From Spirogloea muscicola (taxonomy: Eukaryota; Streptophyta; Zygnematophyceae; Spirogloeales; Spirogloeaceae), in contig WELB01000234.1 in the NCBI GenBank assembly GCA_009602725.1, positions 68,224 through 132,223 of the forward strand: a stretch of 64,000 bases of DNA, read 5' to 3'. The notes under the pieces are model-generated. The model searched no databases and was not told the DNA's origin. It saw nothing but the letters and a program-made list of their open reading frames with translations. Shown one piece after another: positions 1 to 11,660 of the stretch (position 1 is its first letter; the number at the start of each line of letters is the position of its first letter). The position numbers and the translations under genes were made by a program.

Positions 1-1560
1 AATGGAACTGGCATATGCAATTGCACAACGGCTGGCCCTGGTCGTTTCACTGGAGCTTTCTGCCAGAACTGTGTTGCCAACTACGACTTCACAACAGCTT
101 GTACCACCAGTACGTCCTTCCTCCCTTGTACCAGGTGCTCAGGTTGAGAGGCAGCACCTGTCAGTAGTTGCTCCTTCAGTACAACAGAGTGTGCATGTTC
201 CGCCTCTTCTTTGTCCACAAGAAGTTCTGACTTACTTACATCACAGTACTTACATTGACCTACTGGCGGACTTTCTTGTTGGACCCTGCAGTCATCGACC
301 CATGTCTCGGCTCTGATATTGTCCCTCCCAAGGACTGCGGCAGTGCCACCTGCACCTTCATCTCATCCGGAGTTGCTGTTTGCGTGTCTCCTGCACCTGC
401 CCCTGCTCCCATCGTTGTGCCTCCACCGCCGCTTTGCCCCCCCCAGGACGGCTCCTGCACACTGGGAAGTGGCTGCTACGGCGTCAATTGCAGCTCGCAG
501 TGCAGTAAGCTCCTCTGCTGTCCCTTACTGGCATCTGAGCTGTAGGCTTTGCTGTCATGTCAAGAACAATCTCAACCGATCCACAGTCTGGGTGCTTGGT
601 GCCGGTCCTGTAGCCTTGAAGAAGATGCTCCTTGCTTCCTCTCCATTGGGATCAGCCAACAGAGTCTGACCACGGTTTCTTGCCCCTGCAGTATGCCTGA
701 ATGGAGCCAGCTGCAGCGATGGGACTAATGGAACTGGCATATGCAATTGCACAACGGCTGGCCCTGGTCGTTTCACTGGAGCTTTCTGCCAGAACTGTGT
801 TGCCAACTACGACTTCACAACAGCTTGTACCACCAGTACGTCCTTCCTCCCTTGTACCAGGTGCTCAGGTCGAGAGGCGGCACCTGTCAGTAGTTGCTCC
901 TTCAGTACAACAGAGTGTGCATGTTCCGCCTCTTCCTTGTCCACAAGGAATCTGACTCATTTACATTACAGTACTTACATTGACTTACTGGCGGATTTTC
1001 GTGTTGGACCCTGCAGTCATCGACCCATGTCTTGGCTCTGATATTGTTCCTCCCAAGGACTGCGGCAGTGCCACCTGCACCTTCATCTCATCCGGAGTTG
1101 CTGTTTGCGTGTCTCCTGCACCTGCCCCTGCTCCCATCGTTGTGCCTCCACCGCCGCTTTGCCCCCCCCCGACGGCTCCTGCACACTGGGAAGTGGCTGC
1201 TACGGCGTCAATTGCAGCTCGCAGTGCAGTAAGCTCCTCTGCTGTCCCTTACTGGCATCTGAGCTGTAGGCTTTGCTGTCATGTCAAGAACAATCTCAAC
1301 CGATCCACAGTCTGGGTGCTTGGTGCCGGTCCTGTAGCCTTGAAGAAGATGCTTCTTGCTTCCTCTCAATTGGGATCAGCCAACAGAGTCTGACCACGGT
1401 TTCTTGCCCCTGCAGTATGCCTGAATGGAGCCAGCTGCAGCGATGGGACTAATGGAACTGGCATATGCAATTGCACAACGGCTGGCCCTGGTCGTTTTAC
1501 TGGAGCTTTCTGCCAGAACTGTGTTGCCAACTACGACTTCACAACAGCTTGTACCACCAG
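1..1560 (+). repeat. Near-identical tandem units of about 0.72 kb
   Basis: The same sequence block, exons and introns alike, starts at about 1, 728 and 1450. The unit therefore repeats with a period of about 722-727 bases and covers one E exon, intron, one P exon and intron. Copies differ at only a few positions, including in introns, so the duplication is recent or kept uniform by gene conversion. The third unit starts to diverge after about 1,600, and later modules (2.5-4.1 kb) are clearly diverged. Confidence 0.85.
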
Positions 1561-4509
1561 TACGTTCTTCATCCCTTGTATTAGGTGCTCAGGTTGAGAG
1601 GCAGCTCCTGTCAGGAAGTGCTCCTTCATTATAACAAGGCTGTGCATTTTCCGCCTGTTCTGTGCCCACATCTGACATCAGGCCATTGACTTACTGAAGG
1701 ACTTTCTTGATGAACCCTGCAGTCATCGACCCATGTCTCGGCTCTGATATCGTTCCTCCCAAGGACTGCGGCAGTGCCACCTGCACCTTCATTTCATCCG
1801 GAGTGGCTGTCTGCATGTCTCCTGCACCTGCCCCTGCTCCCACAGTTGTGCCTCCTCCCCCGCTTTGCCCCCCCCAGGACGGCTCCTGCACACTGGGAAG
1901 TGGCTGCTACGGCGTCAACTGCAGCTCTCAATGCAGTGAGTTCTCCTTTGTGATGCTTTGACAACTCCAGCCTGTGGAATCCAGGCTTTATGAAGAACAG
2001 ACGCGGGCACTCCATGCGTCTGCAACTATATGATGCCTGCTGCAAACACCCATTAGAGCTACCTGCAGTCGAAGTGCAAGCGCAATAACCAACCCCGCGT
2101 CAATCTCTCGCTCTCTCTCGCCCTCCGTCCCTCTCTCCCCTCTCCCTCTTTCCCTCTCTCCCTTCCCCCTCTCCCTCTCTACCCCTCTCCCTCTCTCCTT
2201 GTCAACCCCTTTCCCCCCCCCCCCCCCCCNNNNCCCCCCCAGTGCCTCGTCCCCCCGTTTTCACTCTCTCAGTCCATCTCAACCCCTTCCTCCACTTTGC
2301 CTGAATGATTTTGGCTGACAAGGTCTATGGTATACTGCGTCGTGTTGTCTGCGGAACGGCAGCAAGTGTCTAAGATCAGAGTCACATACACTGCACACAT
2401 GCCTAGCTCATACTGTCTTCAGCCATGATATCCCTGCTGCAGCTCTTAGTGTTGCTTGCAGCCTCATTGCAAAGGCCTCGTTTTGTCCCCTTGGGGGTTG
2501 ACATGCAGCAGACCTGACAATCTTCATCTGGTCTACAGTCTGCTTAAATGGAGCGACCTGCAACGACGGGGCAGAGGGAACTGGCATCTGCAACTGCACC
2601 GCGGCTGGCCCTGGACGTTTCACTGGAGCTTTCTGCCAAAACTGTGTCGCAAATTATGACTTCCTCACTGGGTGTACCACAAGTATGTACCCCTCCCTTC
2701 TGGAGCACATTCCAGTCACTGGGCGACAGCTCCATAAGTACTTGCTGCACAAAGTGTCTCCATGGCTTGGCAAGACATCTCATTACATGGCCTGCTTCCG
2801 GATGTCAAGGCCTCTGACCAATCATTGATCGACTCTATCTACTTTTGCAGTCATCGACCCATGCCTTGGCTCCGATGTCGTCCCTCCCAAGGATTGTGGC
2901 AGCGCTACCTGCACTTTCATCTCATCTGGAGTGGCTGTCTGCGTCTCTCCTGCGCCTGCCCCGGCGCCCGTCGTTGTGCCTCCCCCTCCACTGTGCCCCC
3001 CCCAGGATGGCTCTTGCACTGTTGGAAGTGGCTGCTACGGCACCGACTGCACCTCCCAATGCAGTGAGTTGACATCTGCACTCACAACCTATCTGCATAT
3101 AGCTCACGACATAGTGTGAGGCCCGTTTCTCTTACTCATGTGATGGTGTGTTGTGATCGAAATGTGTGCTCAGTCTGTGCTAGCAGAAATGCTCCCAGTT
3201 GATGGTGCTGTCCCTTCTCTTTTCGTCTCTCCAGTCTGCCTGCATGGAGCTACATGTGATGATGGTCCTTCCGGGACCGGCGTGTGCAACTGCTCTACGG
3301 CTGGTCCTGGCTTTTTCACTGGAGCTTTCTGCCAGAACTGCGTTTCCAACTACGACTTTTCCACTGGGTGCACCACACGTGCGTCCCCCTTCCTAGAAGC
3401 TCCAAGTGGCAGGCCTTCTTGCTGTGGCTTGTTGTGATAATTCTAGCAGTAGCTCAGTAGCCCAATTCCTTCAATACCGTAGCCACAAGGATGACTGCCT
3501 CCGTCTCTTTGCCTCCATGAGAGTCAGTGGCTTACCAGCACTCATGCTCAATCTGCAGTCATTGACCCTTGCTTGGGTGGCATCAACATTCCGCCGCTGG
3601 ACTGCGGAAGTGCGGTGTGCACCTTCATCTCATCTGGAGTATCAGTCTGTGTCTCGCCTGCACCTGCACCCGCCCCTATGGTTGTGGTGCCTCCGCCCCT
3701 TTGCCCACCAGCCGATGGCACCTGCACCAAGGGGTCTGGCTGCTACGGCCCCAACTGCACCACCGAATGCGGTGAGTGCGGGCTCAAGCCCAAGGGCAAC
3801 ACACGTCGTGCAAGGGCCGGCTACAGTGCTTCGTGCAAATGGACTTGCGGGTGGACAGTACTTTGCCACGCCTGCTCAACCCATCATCTGATGGTCGACC
3901 TTGGTGCCGTGGTGCTCGGTGCAGTCTGCCTCAACGGGGCGACATGCTTTGACGGCGCCGGTGGCAATGGCACCTGCGACTGCTCGACTGCTGGTCCCGG
4001 CCACTTCACGGGCGCCTTCTGCAACAACTTCTTCAACAACTATGACTTCACCACAGGCTGCACCACAGGTACCGCCAGGCGCAAGAGCTCCTGGGGCCAA
4101 TCTCGTGGTCTATGCATAACACATGGGGCTTGAGAGCTGCCGAACTCACAGCCAGGGACTGATGTGGGTGCCCATGAATGCGTGCCCTGCAGCGATCGAC
4201 CCGTGCCTTGCGACGCCGTTCCAGCCAGCTCTCAATTGCACGGTGCCCAAGCACCAGACGTGCGTGTTCAACTTCCCCGGCAATTCGACTTGCGAGTGCA
4301 CTCCTCCCTACCACCGGTGTGACCTCCCTGTCCCTGGGTCTTGCCGCCTGCCTGCTCCGCCATCGCCGCTGCGGCCTCCACGCCCGCCTCCGCCGCCGCC
4401 CCGGCCTCCACGCCCGCCTCCTCCACCACGCTCACCTCCTCCTCCTCGCCCACCTCGCCCGCCTCCGTCGCCGCCCCGGCCTCCGCACCCGCCGGCCGAC
4501 GCCCCTTGA
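1..4509 (+). CDS. Modular secreted EGF-like / Cys-Pro-rich matrix protein (3' part)
   Basis: Two exon types alternate. E exons (144 nt, 48 codons) encode an EGF-like module of the form CLNGASC-x9-CNC...GAFCQNC...CTT: <1-109, 692-835, 1416-1559, 2539-2682, 3235-3378, 3925-4068. P exons (213 nt, 71 codons) encode a nine-Cys module with IDPCLG at the start and an Ala-Pro/Pro linker (SPAPAPAP..VPPPPLCPP): 292-504, 1017-1228, 1723-1935, 2851-3063, 3559-3771. The last exon, 4193-4509, is a diverged P module running into a Pro/Arg-rich tail (PPRPPPPPPRPP type) and a TGA. All internal exons are phase 1-1, so modules can be added or lost without breaking the frame. The start lies left of the window. 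EGF repeats plus a hydroxyproline-type tail suggest an extracellular matrix or wall glycoprotein, as in pherophorin-like algal proteins; the exact family is not recognised. The sixth E module has NNF where the others have QNC. Confidence 0.8.
2098..2280. repeat. CT-rich and C-homopolymer low-complexity intron with a 4-N gap
   Basis: Within the intron between P3 and E4 there is a pyrimidine tract of CTCT, CCCTCTCC and poly-C, broken by four N at 2230-2233. It is simple sequence with an assembly gap; the true length is uncertain. Confidence 0.9.
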
Positions 4510-6684
4510 TTGCTGCTTGCAAAGCTCACCAAGTGAGTATCACAGGCTCATCCCAAGCCCTAAACCACCCCTACGTTTCCATCCCGCCTCCTGTCCTCCG
4601 CAGCCTAACCAGTTTGCCGCTCCACCTCATGGCATCGCCCAGCCCATCCCTAAGCTGCACCACAAGTATAACAACACTTCTCCTTTGATGAAGCAAATAA
4701 GCAGCGTCAAGCTGTCTATGGACCCCAAACTGGTGCTGCTCACATATTTAGTACCTTAGTCGTCCCACATGACATGATGAAGATGGCAGCCCCTTAGCCC
4801 TCAGGCTTTTTGCAGCTTATTCTTTGCCTCACATGGTCTGAGAAGCAGCAACCTGTGGCCTATTTGGCTGCTCAACTTCATGGGCAGCTTCCAGGACAAG
4901 TTGTGTACGCTTGTGCTCCTAGATACAGAGAAAACGAAAATACAGTACACTACAGCTAGTTAATATACATGTGCAATGCTTGTCTCACATACTGCTTGAC
5001 ACCAAAAGCTGCTCCCATAAAAGCGGCTGTGTCCAAGGAGCTCAGGCCGCCATACAGCTTATTACTTTTTGCTTTGCAATCTTCGCTGGTCTGCAAGAGC
5101 TGCAGTTTCAGCTCCATTACACTGCATAATTGTGAGACACATACATATTTTTACATGTGATTTCAATGACAATTTGCGGTCATTCTTACATTTGCTGCAC
5201 TCTATCACTTTCACTTCCTCACTACCCCCTGCTCAGCTTTGCTGACACGGGGGTATTCAGGGCGCCCTGTCTGCCTAGCCTTTGGTTCCGTCATGAACAC
5301 CTGTATGCATCTGGCTGGCAGTTTACAGCCGATTCTTTAATATCAGCAGCCGCTTTCCTCAGCAGCCATGGTCGGACAGACTGGCAACTAGCGCGGCGGC
5401 ACCACATGCAGTGTTTGCCTCATGCGTCCTAATGGAGGCCGACAAGGGCATCAGATGAAAGTCCCACTAAGACCCGCAAGGTTGGCAACAAATCACTACT
5501 CTCTGCTAGCTATTTCGATGCGCATCTCCTGACTAGAGATTACTGAGAGTCCCCTTTGCTGCCGTCTTAGCACTTGGTGCCTTGCTTTCTGCGCCATCTG
5601 GCTCCTTCAGACCTTGTCCATTCCTTGGGCTGGCCTCTCACAGCCACCAGTCAATTTGGCCGCGCTTTCTCTATAGCGGGACATTGTTCTTCGATGTAGA
5701 CCCACAATGGGGCAAAGGCTGTAAGAAAAGGAGAAGAAATTGCTCGCCCTTAGAAATAGGTGGGCTAGCAAAGCTAGCCCAGAAAAGAATGGACGATATT
5801 TAAAGGCCACTAAGTCGGTGCTGAAAGAAAAATTACACACCAGGACACGGAATGATGCAGAGGGATGCTCAGTATCTGTAAGAGGCCAGCCCATAACGGC
5901 CATGAAGTGGAGAGCCCCACATGGGCCAAGTGATGAGTCCAAGCCTCTGCACACTCCTCAACTCTGGCAAGACCAGCAACATTGCAAAACAGGAGACAAG
6001 GAGCTCGGATGTGCAGCTCTGACAACACTGTCATAACTTTGAAGCGTAAGACTGCAGCATGCAGCATGCTGCACCATGTTGAGACGCGGCAGCACTCGGT
6101 GGTAATGGGGACTAGCTGTGACAAGGGCATGTGATGGCCGCTGGCAAAGTGCCAGGCTGAGCAAGCGCTTGGGCAAGTAGCAACATGGCCAGGAGGCCTG
6201 AAGCCGGGGTGAAGAGCTCTCTGTAACATTGGCCCCAGGGCCTCGATCTAGCTCCATGCTGTAGCCTAATAAATCGCATGCTGGGTGCACAGGAGAATCT
6301 AGAGGCCAATCGAGATTGGAACCAATGACCACCCATCTGAACCTCTTTGAGTTGCATAGGGCGGAGATGCTAACTCTTAGAGCCCAACGGATGCCACTAA
6401 TGCACTGTCAAAATGGTGAGTAGATCGAACATTGTAGAGATAGCGTGCCAACTGCAGAGACACTTATAGACGACCAGATTGTTGAAGTCCAAGTATCACA
6501 TGTAAGACAGACGGCAGACGGCAGTGTTAGATTACTGTGCAATTGTCTATTCATGCCGGCACTAGTAGACAATCAGTTTTTTTTCTTCCCCAAACCTGAT
6601 GGCGATCAGATTTTGTTTCCCCATGATTATCGACCTTGCTTCTCAAAAAGTAACATGCTAAGATGGAGACTAGCAGAGTCCACA
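4510..6684. other. Intergenic, convergent; only repeat debris seen
   Basis: This lies between the stop of the modular matrix gene (+) and the stop of AUG4 (-). No convincing exon was found. At about 5,610-5,800 there are pieces of the dispersed hairpin repeat: GGGCTGGCCTCTCACAGCC near 5,627, and on the other strand a GGGCTAGC-AAA-GCTAGCCC hairpin near 5,762. The rest holds nothing I can name. Confidence 0.6.
5610..5800. mobile_element. Fragments of the LINE-like 3'-end hairpin repeat
   Basis: 5,619-5,660 reads as the reverse complement of 36,860-36,900 (the shared stretch includes GGCCGCGC and the GGCTGGC/GCCAGCC arms). 5,745-5,793 matches the opposite-orientation form seen at 42.1 kb: cgccc, then GGGCTAGC-AAA-GCTAGCCC, then AGAAAAGAATGGAC. 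Both are very short, 5'-truncated 3' ends of the retroelement family described at 36.7-42.2 kb. Confidence 0.5.
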
Positions 6685-9600
6685 TCATAGAGTGACTTGC
6701 AAGTCTTGCTCAACTTCTCCTATTGTCCACTCCACACTCTCTATTCTCTGTCAGCAAAAGAGTTTCAATGGCACTGTCAGTCAGGGAGGTCACACAGCAT
6801 CACTGAACTGGCAACCTTGCTGAAACACAGGACTCAAGAGCCTGTAAAGAGGAAGTCGATCAGTGAGTCCATATTGTGCTTGAACTCTCTTTCCAATGAA
6901 TATAGAACTTGGATGGCAAGCAGACAAGACCTTGGTCAAATCTTTGTATGAGCTTGCGAGTCTGTCATAGTCAATGTCCACATGCTCATACTCCTCCAGC
7001 CGCAATGACTGGCAACAAATCAAAAATCTGCACTATCAATCAGATGAGTATGGAGCGGCGCGTATGCGGCTGCTTATACAGCCTGACCAGCAGGCATTCC
7101 CATTGACAGTCCTGAGCCCATCTGTTTGTAAAAGCAAACGAAGTATACCACATGTTTGTAGTCTTGCTTGTACTCAGTGACTGAGCTGTCCAAGCTCCTC
7201 CTGCCATCAATCAAGGACCGAGTATTACAGATAGCTCAGTAAGTACGGGTCATAAATGAGGAAGCACGTTTTTGTCAATACAGGGCTGGGTCTGAGACAC
7301 AGCCTCACATGGCCATTTGAGCTTACCTCACTTCCTTCAGGGCCAACAGGCTCTCTATGGTATAGGTGTCCTTAAGCAGTTGTTGCTCAAGCATCCTGCA
7401 AAAGCAGAGATCATTGAGCAAAGCTCTTGCATAACCAATAAGACTGGTTGGGCTGTCCCTCTGTAGTGCTACTTTTTAGGTACCATGAGATGGAATTGTG
7501 AATGCCATGACCAACTTTGAAGTGCCTTGGCATGCACTTCGCTGTGCATCAATGCTTACACACTCCACAGTCGACACAAAATTCAAGGAAGTCCTGTTAC
7601 ATGAGCTTGGACTGCATTGTAGAGATTCGTTTGCCCTGCCACTCCATTCTCGACAGATTCTGTGCAAGAAAGGCACAGACCCGTGTCAGAGTGCCAGTCA
7701 GTAGCAACCTAAGAGCACAGTCCTTGACCTACTGATGAATAACAAGTAACAAGATGACCATTACTGTAGTCTTAGGAGTATGATATCTAAGTAGAGCAGC
7801 AATCTTTGGAGTACTGAGCACATTGCGTATACTACTGTAAAGAAAGTCCACGTTATACATGGTCATGTTGCTGCTCCAATCGAAATTTGCAGCCGAGATT
7901 GATCACAGTCTTGGAGATCTGCTCTAACAACTGGCATGCACACGATTCTGATCAGTCAAAGTTGCTGTGAACTTTCGCATCTCTTCCTGAATGTGACCTT
8001 GATGTTGAACATGTTGCTGATCTTCAAGCTGTACAGTATCTGCTGATGATAATTGAGAAGCAAGACTGCGTTGACAAGCTGCCCATGGTGCTAGGCACCA
8101 CATAGGTGGTTGTCAGCTCAGGTTGTCTTTTCCTGCTCGGGTGAAGCACTCAGCAGGAGATACTATTGAATGAAAGCGCAATCAGATCTGTGCATACTTG
8201 AAAATATCCTTGACTCTGGTCCTGCACTGCTTGGTACATGCGAGGGATCCCGTACAGCTCAGTCTCCTCCAGCCATTTTATTGATTTTCCAAGACTGCTT
8301 TGGTAGTAGGGCAAAGCCAGTGAACGTAAGAGAATGAAAGGCTGCATTGGGAGCACACATGCACATCTGAACAAACGCGGTACAAAGCTGCTGCAACCTT
8401 AGGCTGATCATGAGAAGCTGCTTACGCCTATAAAGATACTTATACATTATGGCAGTTCTGGCACTTGTGACAGAGATCCAATGCTATCACCTCTCTGCAA
8501 GTTGTTGACCTACACCTTCTGTTCCATCTGAGAGTAATATACACAAGCAGCTGTTGAGAAGTCAATATTACTGACAGTATTTATTGAATGAAGCATCTGG
8601 CAATGCAGCAAAATTGTTCTTGATTGAAGCAAGACAGACAGAGTGCAAGTCATGACCTACTGAAGCTTATGAGCCTCCCCTTGTGCTGGCAATCACCTTG
8701 CCGAGGCGACTGCAGCAACATCAGATCCTTTATCCTTTCCTCAAGTCTACCCTCCACTTCTGAAGCTAAGGTTGCTTGATATGTCATTGAGTTCTGCAAT
8801 CATTTAGCTCTTGTCAGGTCTGTCTGTGGGTCCTGAGTATTTCAGCCTGGGCAGTTGCATCAAGGGTTCATGGTCTAGGGTGGAAGGTTCATCAAACCAC
8901 AAGACACTTCATTGCGCATTCAGAGATACAGACTGTGCAAGATTTGCTACCTGAGGACTAATTCGTTCCTTAGTCCATAAGTGCCAACAGATAAGCAGGG
9001 TGGCTACAGCAACTTGGCCCGCACTTTTGCTAGTGGCACGGTGAATTGTGTTTCAGCCTGCAGTGCTTGTTCAGTCACCCCAAGAAGAGTGTATTCAGAC
9101 CCCTGAAAGGGCGTCGATGATGACGTAATATCAGCGTGATGTACTCCGTTAACCCCTTTCTTATGTTGGTCATCATGCCTTCCGCATGCTCTGCCGTACT
9201 TTTCATTCTGTGGCCGTATTCCCAGAAGGCCTTGTGAGAGCTGGAGGGCTTGAGAAGTACCAGCAAGTAGCAACAGAATCTCTAAAGTACTGTAGATCTA
9301 CAACACAAATAACCACAAGTGCAAGCAGTAAGGAAGCTGTTGACATCAAGTACCTGCAGTGCACCTTTGCCACTAGTATCAAAGTATAGTGAACCATCCT
9401 GATGGAGTGTGAAGGTGGGAAGGGAAGCTACATTACCACTATCCTACAGTTGAGGAGCAATGGTCAACGACCAGGTAATGCTAGTCTTTGGAGATGAACG
9501 TCTGTGATAGAAGCAGACCGTGGGTTGGGAGTGCAGGCCAGCCTTGTCAAGCAATTGTCGCAGGGATTGATCCGATGAAAGAATGTGCTCCTTGTACTCA

Positions 9601-10278
9601 GCATGTTCTGCCAGCACATCACCATACTGCTCCAGCAGCTCAAGCGCCTCATTATGAAGCACCTGAGCACATCTCTCTGAGAGATTGTTGAGACAAGGAG
9701 GTCAACTGACAGTGACGAAGCCGCCACAGTGGAGTCACATGCGAGCAGCGGTCCAAAGTCCGCCTATAAGTTGGACAAGCTCACCTCAGCTGCATAGAAA
9801 CGAACCGCCACCTCCCGTTCTACATGCCTTTCCTGCATAGTCAGCATTGTCCTGAAAGGAATAAGTTGCATAGGCTGATGCGTAGCATAGTAGAGCGAAT
9901 GGCATCGCCCTGAAGAGCACCTTGGTGACGGGCAGCAGCTGTGGATAGCAAGCGCAGGTAACTGCAATCATAACACTGGGTTTTCGTTTGGTAGTGGCGG
10001 CACCCTCTCAGCCAAAGCAGCTATGTCATTGCAGCTCAACTCAGGAATTTCATCCCGGGAGGCAGATTCCCTGCTGTAAGGAACCACATCCAGCCAACGA
10101 AGTGCTATCACACAGATCGCCAGTGCATGTGTTCAGAGGGGGCAACCTCCTGCAGCTCTTGAAAGACGTGGCGCAGAATGAGGGAGCCGTCTTCCGCCAA
10201 ATGGTGCTCCTTTAGACGCTTCAAGAGGCCGCAGAACTCGGGGTACTGAAGCAACTCGTCTTTGCCAACCGACACCAT
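6685..10278 (-). CDS. AUG4: Augmin complex subunit 4 (AUG4/HAUS4 homologue)
   Basis: The augmin complex recruits gamma-tubulin to existing microtubules so that new ones branch in spindle and phragmoplast arrays. Translated exons line up almost residue for residue with plant AUG4 as I remember it. Exons read (transcript order): 10147-10278 (M.., HHLAEDGSLI), 9785-9851, 9519-9662 (ALELLEQYGDVLAEH), 9200-9297 (IYSTLEILLLLAG), 9079-9102, one near 8.98 kb (HPAYLLAL), 8697-8793 (MTYQATLASEVEGRLEER), one near 7.93-8.05 kb, 7601-7659 (GKRISTMQSKL), 7327-7395 (LEQQLLKDTYTIESL), 7149-7200, 6931-7008 (EEYEHVDIDYDRL), 6685-6747 (IESVEWTIGEVEQDL, then TGA). Most phases agree. The junctions 1-2 and those between 8.7 and 7.7 kb are unresolved, and one exon there may be missing. 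Predicted mainly helical, as the family is. The start is the ATG at 10276-10278. Confidence 0.85.
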
Positions 10279-10581
10279 GCTGCATGAGGCATGTGCAGCG
10301 AAGCAGCAGGAGCACCCAGGCATGCGGCACAGAGCAGATAGAGGTGCGGCTTCTGCGGATGGCGGAGAGCCGGCGCCACTCAGGCGCGCTCATCAAGGGA
10401 GGCGGCGGCGGAGGAGGGCAGTGGTTCGGCGGCGGCCTGCCGGCGGCGGCCGAGGAGGGTGGTGGGTGCCGGCGGCCACAGCTGGCACATGTTTTGAATT
10501 GTATGGAGAGCGGGAGGAGGTTGGCCTCGCGATCTGCTGGCCGTGGCAGCGGCCGCGCTGCCCCGGCCAGGAGAGATCGTG
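10279..10581. promoter_or_regulatory. GC-rich 5' flank of AUG4
   Basis: This is a GC-rich block (GGCGGCGGC and GCGGCCGC runs around 10,390-10,560) directly upstream of the AUG4 start on the minus strand. Reading frames here are low-complexity Arg/Pro/Gly shadows. It looks like the 5' UTR and promoter; no TATA box was identified. Confidence 0.4.
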
Positions 10582-10785
10582 TATTAGAAGAAGAAGTGGC
10601 ACTCCCAATGGGGGCAAGGGCTGCGAAAAGCCAGCCCAAAAAGAATTCACAAAGGTTCAGAGGGGCCTAAGAGCGGTGAGCAGCTACAAAGGGGCCTGAG
10701 GATGCAATGGTAAAACAGGGGGAGGATGGATCACTCAATAAGTACGAGTGAGGAGCCTCAGATCCGACAGACTAGCTGCCGGGAA
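10582..10785 (-). mobile_element. 5'-truncated LINE-like copy (3' end only)
   Basis: Read on the minus strand, this is the last codons of the element ORF (SDLRLLTR-Y type ending), a stop, about 130 nt of 3' UTR and the GGGCTGGCTTTTCGCAGCCC hairpin, ending in CACTTCTTCT. It is nearly identical to 41,394-41,595. A single N at 10786 marks its 5' edge. The tail lies close to the AUG4 promoter. Confidence 0.65.
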
Positions 10786-10949
10786 NGCACCTTCTATTTG
10801 CTGAAGATGATGTAAGTCTTTAGATATGCTTGCCTTTGTACTTGGCTATTTGGCCCTCGTTTGTTTCAAATACAGAAAATTGAATTCTCTCTCAGGGCGA
10901 GCACTCTCTTTTTCAGGCCCCTCCTCGCACTTCGTTCTTCTTTGTTCGT

Positions 10950-11660
10950 CTTGCTTCGGCCAATCCAAGCCATCGCCCTACTGGATGAGTCTCTCTTCTC
11001 GGCACCTGCGGACCCTGCCCACTCTCTCTTCGAACCTTTGTCGATTCTTTTCGGGCTGGCTTTTCACAGCCCTTGCCCCCATTGGGAGAGCCACTCCTTC
11101 TATTGGGCTGGCCTTCCACAGCCATCGCCCCTCTGGAAGAATTGCTTCTGGTTTTGCACTGGTTGCTGGTTGCAGAGTGCGGCTCTTGCATAGTTGCAGC
11201 GCATCCATGCTCCAGTGAGGCGCACTAAGCCAGACTACTGGCTTGCGTGGTGATGCTCCGGCTCCCTAGACAAGTCTTCGGGAATTCTTACGTGCTCACT
11301 CGAGGGTGCTAGAGTTCCCCTTCAGTTGGGCTTTTCGTCCTATTACTTCAGCCCTTCTAGATTGTCTTGGTTTCCACAACGGTGCGCTGGCTAGGGTTGG
11401 TCTCCCTTCCTCATGAGCACCGCGCGCCCCTCTGTTTTCACAGCCGTCGCCCGCTTTGGAAGAGCTTCACCTCCTCCCTTTTCACTTTGAAGGGCAGCTG
11501 AGGTCAGTAGGATGGGTACTTACATTCCTCAATGACACTTGCTTTCCTCAATATCTTACTCCGCCCGACTCCTTGTTCGATCTTTTGTGGGCTGGCTATT
11601 CACAGTCCTCCGCCCCTTTGACGAGCTACTTTTGACCGCTGGAGCAGCTGCGCCCCTCTT
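10950..11660 (+). mobile_element. Cluster of LINE-like 3'-end fragments
   Basis: At least four hairpin-bearing fragments lie in plus orientation: GGGCTGGCTTTTCACAGCCC near 11,054, GGGCTGGCCTTCCACAGCC near 11,105, CACAGCCGTCGCCC near 11,445 and GGGCTGGCTATTCACAG near 11,590. Each is followed by the C-rich 'cgcccnnttggaagagc' type terminus. The reading frames here are decayed and no protein domain remains. Confidence 0.5.

Noticed and set aside
4178-4759. Leu/Arg-rich and Ser/Ala-rich frames overlapping the proline-rich tail
   Set aside because: They are other-frame readings of the Pro codons in the last exon of the matrix protein. The Pro frame joins in phase with the preceding modules.
10133-10670. 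Overlapping Arg/Pro/Gly-rich frames on both strands
   Set aside because: GC-rich sequence lacks stops in all frames. The block is the AUG4 5' flank and a retroelement 3' end.
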